DNA of 64,000 bases from the NCBI GenBank assembly GCA_002483135.1, contig DLHI01000020.1, forward strand, positions 62,001-126,000, in the 5' to 3' direction. The stretch comes from Hyphomonadaceae bacterium UBA7672 (GTDB taxonomy: Bacteria > Pseudomonadota > Alphaproteobacteria > Caulobacterales > Hyphomonadaceae). Of the stretch, positions 59,182 to 64,000 are shown piece after piece (the first letter of the stretch is position 1; every line of letters begins with the position of its first letter). The translations under genes and the position numbers were made by a program. A model generated the notes under the pieces. It was given only the letters and a program-made list of their open reading frames with translations. It was not told where the DNA came from and did not search any database.

Positions 59182-60704
59182 CACGCCTGCTGCACCCAGC
59201 CGTGATAGTCGTTGTCGCGCAGCCCGCCGCGATCGAGATACGCCTGCTTCACGCGCTCCAGCGCGTCAGCGGGCAGGGCGTTGCGCTGCGCATTCACGTC
59301 GACGCCATAGAGTTTCGCCGCATTGAGCCCGAAGATCTTCGCGCGGTCCTCGTCGGTGATCTTCTTGTAGCCGTGCTTCTCGCAAAGCTCGTCGCGGATC
59401 TGGAAGCGCTTGAATGCCTCGATGCCCCATTGCGGCGAGCCCCACCACAGGCAGTCCGTGCCCCACACCACGTGGTCCGCGCCATAGGTCTTGATGTTGA
59501 GGCCCATCCCGTGCTCGCACATCAGCGGGTCCTGGATCGCCAGCGTGTTGAAGAACGAGCCGATCTCCGGATAGACGTTGTTCATGCCCGGATTGCGGCG
59601 TTTGATGTCCATCAGGATCTTGTGCCACAGGAAGTCGCCCGTCTCCGGGTTGTACTCGTTCATCTCCTTCCAGTTCTCGCCATCCGTCGCGCCGTGCTTC
59701 AGCGCAGAATGGTAGATCACGAAATTGAAGTCCGGATTGCGCAGAGCCGCCGCCTCGATGTCCTTCGGATTGGCGAGATGGCCCAGCGTGCGTGACTGGT
59801 AGGAATAGCCCTTGTGGACCGACACCAGCTTGAGGCCGCGCTTGCGGCTTTCTTCGATGAACCATTGCGCGTTGTCGTCATCGACCTGAAAACCATTGCC
59901 CGTGCGCGCCGGATCGGTGTGGCAGTACCACTTCCAGGAATTGATCTTGTAGGTGTTGATCTCGCGTTCCATCTGCTCGAGCGTCGCAGCCTTGTCGATC
60001 GAATTGGTCGCGGTGTTCCAGTAATGGTTCGGCGCGAGGTTGCCCTGGCTGAGCGCTCGCTGCGAACCTGCCATCGCATTCAGCTCGTTGCGCGACTGGG
60101 CCATCAGCCATGAGGGCAGGATCGCGCCGCGTGGTGTGCGCTCGGCCCCTTCCAGCACGCGGCCATCGGGCGCGCGCTGCTCTTCTTTGCCCGGCACGCC
60201 CGAGATCACGACCATCGCCGTTTCGGAATCAAGGAACATTTCCTTCGTGAAGGTGCGGAAGGAATAGCTTTCAACATCGTCCTTCAGGTTGAAGCCCATG
60301 TTCTTCGCAGTTTCTGAATTGCGGAAATTCAGAGCGATGCCGTTCGAATAGTGCGCCTGTACGTCGATGATGAAGAACTTGCCCTTCTGGCCGTTCGCCT
60401 TGACCACTTCAGTCTCGCGCGGTTCGAAAGCCTCGTCCTCGCCCACCTCGAACGTGTCCTGGCCATAAACGCAGTTGGAGGCGAGCAGTGCGGTGCACAG
60501 CCCCATGGACGAGGCCATGTAAGCACGCCGGCTCATGTTCAGCTTCCTGGCGTTGGCCGTGCCCCATTCCATGATGAGGTTTTCGACCTGCTTCTGCTTC
60601 TTCGTTTGGGGGCGGGGGATGAACTCCTCGTTCGACACCACCTGCGTCGGGATGGGCGAGTCGACGCCCAGCATCCGGTCACGCTCGCCCTTGCGAATCC
60701 ACAT
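59181..60704 (-). CDS. Amidohydrolase-2 family metal-dependent hydrolase
   Basis: 507 residues of the amidohydrolase-2 (ACMSD/LigW-like) TIM barrel. The metal-site start is FFIIDVQAHYSNG, where the usual HxH reads QAH; later blocks are SVHKGYSY, VIYHSALKHG, WGTDCLWWGSPQWG (the DC/D near the barrel end) and NAAKLYGVD. Before the barrel lies a Tat-like segment, MSRRAYMASSMGLC (from about residue 57), preceded by 56 residues that are unusual for an exported protein. The internal ATG there could be the true start. It heads a three-gene overlapping operon. Confidence 0.82.
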   Translation of the reverse strand: MWIRKGERDRMLGVDSPIPTQVVSNEEFIPRPQTKKQKQVENLIMEWGTANARKLNMSRRAYMASSMGLCTALLASNCVYGQDTFEVGEDEAFEPRETEVVKANGQKGKFFIIDVQAHYSNGIALNFRNSETAKNMGFNLKDDVESYSFRTFTKEMFLDSETAMVVISGVPGKEEQRAPDGRVLEGAERTPRGAILPSWLMAQSRNELNAMAGSQRALSQGNLAPNHYWNTATNSIDKAATLEQMEREINTYKINSWKWYCHTDPARTGNGFQVDDDNAQWFIEESRKRGLKLVSVHKGYSYQSRTLGHLANPKDIEAAALRNPDFNFVIYHSALKHGATDGENWKEMNEYNPETGDFLWHKILMDIKRRNPGMNNVYPEIGSFFNTLAIQDPLMCEHGMGLNIKTYGADHVVWGTDCLWWGSPQWGIEAFKRFQIRDELCEKHGYKKITDEDRAKIFGLNAAKLYGVDVNAQRNALPADALERVKQAYLDRGGLRDNDYHGWVQQA

Positions 60705-60800
60705 GGCAGTTCTCCCTCGCGCTGGGCCTCGTCTGACGCGGGCCCTGATCTGTCTTTACCTTAGGGCTAGTCTGCATACTTTCGGGCGCAAGGGAATTAC

Positions 60801-60825
60801 CGTGACGGGTACGTTACCAGTCACG
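60801..60825. promoter_or_regulatory. Near-palindrome between the amidohydrolase and upp genes
   Basis: CGTGACGGGTA (60801-60811) faces TTACCAGTCACG (60814-60825): a CGTGAC/GTCACG dyad with mostly complementary inner bases. It lies 97 bases upstream of the amidohydrolase start and 56 bases before upp, so it could serve either. Confidence 0.5.
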
Positions 60826-60842
60826 TTACGCTGAGTATGTGT

Positions 60843-60859
60843 GAGAAACTCGGTTTCTC
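60843..60859 (+). promoter_or_regulatory. Short hairpin in the upp leader
   Basis: GAGAAAC (60843-60849) pairs with GTTTCTC (60853-60859) across a 3-base loop, 21 bases before the upp ATG and just before its AGAAGGAAAG ribosome site. Confidence 0.4.
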
Positions 60860-60880
60860 GTGTTGCAGAAGGAAAGCGCC

Positions 60881-61510
60881 ATGAAGGGCGTTACAGTCGT
60901 CAGCCACCCGCTGGTGCAGCACAAGCTGACACTGATGCGCGACAAGACCACCTCCACCGCCGGCTTCCGCATGCTGCTGCGCGAGATCGCGACGCTGCTC
61001 TGCTATGAGGTGACGCGCGATATCGAGCTTGAGACCATTGCCATCGAAACGCCGATGGGGCCGATGGATGCGCCGATCATCAAGGGCAAGAAGCTGGTCT
61101 TCGCCTCCATCCTGCGCGCCGGCAATGGCCTGCTGGATGGCATGCTCGATCTCGTGCCGGCCGCGCGCGTTGCCCACATCGGCATGTACCGCGACCACGA
61201 TACGCTTGAGCCCGTGGAGTATTATTTCAAGGCGCCGGGCGAACTCGGCAATCGTCTGGTGATCGTGGTCGATCCCATGCTGGCCACAGGCAACTCCGCC
61301 ATCGCGGCTATCGACCGCCTGAAGCGGCGCGGCGCGTCGAACCTGCGCTATCTCTGCCTTCTGGCCGCCCCCGAAGGCATCGCCAAGTTCACCGCCGCCC
61401 ACCCCGACGTTCCCGTCTTCACCGCCGCCATCGACAGCCATTTGAACGAGATAGGATATATCGTGCCGGGTCTGGGTGACGCAGGCGACAGGATGTTCGG
61501 AACGAAGTAG
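60881..61510 (+). CDS. upp: Uracil phosphoribosyltransferase
   Basis: 209 residues. It converts uracil and PRPP to UMP in pyrimidine salvage. VSHPLVQHKLTLMRDKTTST is the family N-terminus. ILRAGNGLLDGMLDLVPAA carries the flexible loop, VVDPMLATGNSA the PRPP-binding signature, and the C-terminal GLGDAGDRMFGTK closes the active site. The start follows AGAAGGAAAG. A YcgN-type gene follows nine bases downstream. Confidence 0.97.
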   Translation: MKGVTVVSHPLVQHKLTLMRDKTTSTAGFRMLLREIATLLCYEVTRDIELETIAIETPMGPMDAPIIKGKKLVFASILRAGNGLLDGMLDLVPAARVAHIGMYRDHDTLEPVEYYFKAPGELGNRLVIVVDPMLATGNSAIAAIDRLKRRGASNLRYLCLLAAPEGIAKFTAAHPDVPVFTAAIDSHLNEIGYIVPGLGDAGDRMFGTK

Positions 61511-61519
61511 ACCCGCTCC

Positions 61520-62011
61520 ATGACCGAACTGCCGTTCTGGAAAACCAAGAGCCTGACCGAGATGTCGGAAGCTGAGTGGGAATCGCTCTGCGACGGCTGC
61601 GGCAAGTGCTGTCTTGTGAAGCTTGAGGACGAGGATACGAACGACCTCTACGTCACGCGCCTGCACTGCAAGCTCTTTGACGGAAAGAGCTGCCAGTGCA
61701 GCAACTATCCCGAACGCAAGAAGTACGTCCCGATCTGTGTGAAACTCACGCCCGAAATCGTCGCCACCGTCGACTGGCTGCCACAGACCTGCGGCTACCG
61801 CCTCGTCCACGAAGGCAAGGACCTGCACGACTGGCACCACCTGATCAGCGGCGACCGCGAGACCATCCACCGCGAAGGCTGGTCCTGCCGCAACAAGACG
61901 CGCACCGAGGAGGGCATCGAAGACGAAGACGCCTTCGACTACGTTATCGACTGGTTCCACGGTCAGACCAAACGCCCCAGCAGGAAGCGCCAGCTGCTGC
62001 CGCGGAAGTAG
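61520..62011 (+). CDS. YcgN/UPF0260-family cysteine-cluster protein
   Basis: 163 residues. Eight or more conserved cysteines appear, including CDGCGKCCLVKLEDEDT (about 24-40), HCKLFDGKSCQCSNYPERK and VPICVKLTP, with DWLPQTCGYRLV and a closing C in WSCRNKT: the YkgJ/YcgN metal-cluster pattern. The family likely binds zinc or an iron-sulphur cluster; its function is unknown. Length and start (MTELPFWKTKSLTEMSEAEWE) are standard. It is probably co-transcribed with upp. Confidence 0.9.
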   Translation: MTELPFWKTKSLTEMSEAEWESLCDGCGKCCLVKLEDEDTNDLYVTRLHCKLFDGKSCQCSNYPERKKYVPICVKLTPEIVATVDWLPQTCGYRLVHEGKDLHDWHHLISGDRETIHREGWSCRNKTRTEEGIEDEDAFDYVIDWFHGQTKRPSRKRQLLPRK

Positions 62012-62154
62012 CGAGCACGCCCCCCATCCTTCGAGACGATCGCTGCGCGATCCCTCAGGATGAGGGCTTCTCAACATGCGTGCTGCCCGTAAGGCCTCAT
62101 CCTGAGGGATTGGCGCAAAGCGCCAATCGTCTCGAAGGACGAGGCCGTGCTCGC
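62011..62154. repeat. Two inverted copies of a CATCCTGAGG/CGAAGGA intergenic repeat
   Basis: Copy A (about 62024-62066) carries CCTTCGAGACGATCG, a short GC hairpin and CCTCAGGATGAGG. Copy B (about 62093-62145) is the same element reversed. The two are framed by GCGAGCACG (62011-62019) and CGTGCTCGC (62146-62154), so the whole 144 bases can fold on itself. It fills the gap between the convergent YcgN and M3 peptidase genes. Confidence 0.85.
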
Positions 62155-62163
62155 GAACCGCCG

Positions 62164-64000
62164 CTACTGCCCGCCCACCGCTTTCTCCGGAACCGGGAAG
62201 CCGCGATCGCGCAGCAGCGCATCAATGGTTGCGTCGCGGCCGCGGAAGGCGCGATAGGCCTCGCCCGGATCGACCGCGTTGCGCACGGTGAACAGGTTGG
62301 ACACCATGCTCGCCGCCAGCGCCTTGTCGTAGAGCCCGCCCGGCGCCTCGCGGAACGCCTCGGCCGCATCCGCCGTCAGCACCTCGGCCCACAGGTAGCC
62401 GTAGTATCCGGCGGCATACCCTTCGCTCGAGAAGATATGCCCGAACTGGGTCGAGCGGTGCCGCATCGGAATTTCCTTCGGCATGCCGAGCTTGGCCAGC
62501 TCCTCTTTCTCGAAGGCGCGCGGATCGAGGTTGGCGGGATCAACCGTGTGATAGCGCATATCCATGATCGCCGAGCCGAGGAATTCCACCGTCTGGAAGC
62601 CCTGGTTGAATGTCGCCGCGTTGTTGATCTTGGCGATCAGCTCCTTCGGCATCGGCTCGCCCGTCCGGTAGTGGCGGAAATACTTGTCCACCACCTGGTC
62701 GGTCAGCAGCCAGCGCTCCAGCAGTTGCGAATGGAATTCGGTGTAGTCGCGCACGCCGCCATTCAGTGTCGGGTACTCCACCGTCGATGACAGCGCATGC
62801 AGCGCGTGGCCGAACTCGTGGAAGAACGTCTCCGCATCGTCATGGCTGATCAGCAGCGGCTCGCCCGGCGCCGGTTTCACGAAGTTGGAATTATTCGACG
62901 ACAGCGTCGTTTCCAGCCCATCGAACGTTGAGTGCGAACGATAGCTCGACGCCCATGCCCCCGAACGCTTGCCCTGCCGCGCATAGGGATCGAGATACCA
63001 GTAGCCGACATGTTTGCCCGACGCCTTGTCCGTGACTTCCCAGACGTGCACGTCCGGATGGAAGACCGGAATCTGACCATCGGGAACCGCCGTGAAATTG
63101 AAGCCGAACAGTTCGCCCGCCACGAAGAACATCGCCTCGCGCAGCTTGTCGAGCTGCAGGTAGGGTTTCACCTCTTCGCTATCGAGTGCGTACTTCGCCT
63201 TGCGTACTTTCTCCGCATAGAAGCGATAGTCCCACGGCTCGATGGTGATTTTCGCGCCTTCCGAATTGGCCAGCGCCTGCATGTCTGCGATCTCTTCCTT
63301 CGCGCGCGCCACGGCAGGCGCCCACACAGCTTCCATCAGTGCGGTGGCGGCCGCGGGATCCGGCGCCATATTGTCCTGCAGCTGCCAGTCGGCGTAAGTC
63401 GCAAAGCCCAGAAGCTGCACGCGCTCATGCCGCAGTTTCAGGATCTGCGCGATCACGGCGTTGTTGTCGTGCTCGTCGCCATTGTCGCCGCGCGAATAGT
63501 AATTGCGCCACACCTGCTCGCGCAGCTTGCGCTCGGTGGAGTAGGTGAGGAACGGGTCCATCGAAGACCGCGTGTTGGTGACGGCGTATTCGCCCGGCTT
63601 GCCCAACTCCTCGGCAGTCGCCTTGGCCGACGCGACATAGCTCGCCGGCAGGCCGCCAAGCTGGTTCGGCTTCAGGTACGTGACCCAACCTTCCTCATCC
63701 GCCAGCAGGTTGTTGGAGAACTTGGTGTGAAGCTCGGCCAGTTCCTTGTTGATCGCGGCATAGCGTTCGCGTTTCTCGCCGGTCAGCTCCGCGCCCTGCA
63801 GCTGGAAGCGGTCATAGGTCAGGTCCAGCAGGCGCTTCTGGTGCGGCGTCAGCGTGAGCCCGCTGTCGTCATGCAGCGTCTTGATGCGCGCAAACAGCTT
63901 CTCGTTCTGGATGATCTTCGTGGAGTAGTCCGCCAGCATCGGCGAGATTTCCGCCTGCAGCGTTCGGAACTCCGGCGTCGACAGGTTCGAGCCCCAGATG
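62164..64000 (-). CDS. M3-family zinc metallopeptidase (Dcp/oligopeptidase-like), 5' end outside window
   Basis: The visible C-terminal 612 residues of a large zinc peptidase; the frame is open to the right edge, so the start is beyond it. The zinc site HEFGHALH (HExxH) is in DAETFFHEFGHALHALSS. Downstream motifs are YTEFHSQLLERW, SSEGYAAGYYGYLWAEVL (third ligand and substrate-binding region) and AYRAFRGRDATIDALLRDRGF at the C-terminus. The length and SSEGYAAGYYGY region fit peptidyl-dipeptidase Dcp/oligopeptidase A. Whether it has a signal peptide cannot be seen. Confidence 0.92.
   Translation of the reverse strand, partial: IWGSNLSTPEFRTLQAEISPMLADYSTKIIQNEKLFARIKTLHDDSGLTLTPHQKRLLDLTYDRFQLQGAELTGEKRERYAAINKELAELHTKFSNNLLADEEGWVTYLKPNQLGGLPASYVASAKATAEELGKPGEYAVTNTRSSMDPFLTYSTERKLREQVWRNYYSRGDNGDEHDNNAVIAQILKLRHERVQLLGFATYADWQLQDNMAPDPAAATALMEAVWAPAVARAKEEIADMQALANSEGAKITIEPWDYRFYAEKVRKAKYALDSEEVKPYLQLDKLREAMFFVAGELFGFNFTAVPDGQIPVFHPDVHVWEVTDKASGKHVGYWYLDPYARQGKRSGAWASSYRSHSTFDGLETTLSSNNSNFVKPAPGEPLLISHDDAETFFHEFGHALHALSSTVEYPTLNGGVRDYTEFHSQLLERWLLTDQVVDKYFRHYRTGEPMPKELIAKINNAATFNQGFQTVEFLGSAIMDMRYHTVDPANLDPRAFEKEELAKLGMPKEIPMRHRSTQFGHIFSSEGYAAGYYGYLWAEVLTADAAEAFREAPGGLYDKALAASMVSNLFTVRNAVDPGEAYRAFRGRDATIDALLRDRGFPVPEKAVGGQ

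Noticed and set aside
1..64000. CRISPR arrays, prophage, IS elements or toxin-antitoxin pairs
   Set aside because: No regularly spaced direct repeats, transposase/integrase or toxin-antitoxin reading frames were found on either strand.

Overview
The window is GC-rich, gene-dense bacterial chromosome with no rRNA, tRNA, IS element, prophage or CRISPR array that I can see. It looks like an alphaproteobacterium of the Caulobacterales, Hyphomonadaceae-like. The evidence is a DivL-type pseudo-kinase with Tyr in the H-box, full TTAA-N7-TTAA CtrA boxes upstream of divL and between divergent flagellar operons, the chvI-chvG-EIIA-HPr-ahcY neighbourhood, and a serC-type RNA leader before serC-serA. The genus assignment is inference.

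Layout. 1-1155: end of an MFS permease. 1273-12533: the 2-oxoglutarate dehydrogenase/succinyl-CoA synthetase genes, unusually arranged, with sucC-sucD-sucA on the plus strand facing sucB...lpd on the minus strand and several unrelated genes between. 12958-18169: a DMT transporter, an amidase, a polysaccharide deacetylase, a secreted esterase and two small lipoproteins. 18234-20665: flagellar flgB-flgC-fliE diverging from fliO-fliP. 20745-24033: a His/Met-rich outer-membrane protein with a CopL-like partner, and a serine hydrolase. 24033-27795: divL and a zinc-ribbon membrane protein. 27893-33515: phosphomannomutase, an acyltransferase, Kup, and an 855-base gene-poor stretch holding an amidohydrolase remnant. 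33516-39934: ahcY with a 30-bp palindromic operator, HPr, EIIA-Man, ChvG and ChvI (hprK is absent from its usual place) and a ParA-like ATPase. 40034-46797: alkaline phosphatase, small lipoproteins, two hydrolases, a GMC oxidoreductase and CsbD. 46930-53886: a DMT transporter, the serC-MazG-like-serA operon, a caspase-like protein whose p10-like half precedes the p20-like half, and a MerR/TipAS regulator. 53883-64000: thymidine kinase, an MFS/TetR pair, a di-haem peroxidase operon, an amidohydrolase operon, upp, a YcgN-type protein and the end of an M3 peptidase.

The most notable item is the small exported caspase-like protein at 51191-51913. Its segment order matches the circular permutation known from type III metacaspases of algae, but here in a bacterium. 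Other points of interest are the broken suc cluster, a methyltransferase gene carrying a diverged copy of the lpd upstream region, four different intergenic palindromic repeat types, several strong operator-like dyads, and the missing hprK.
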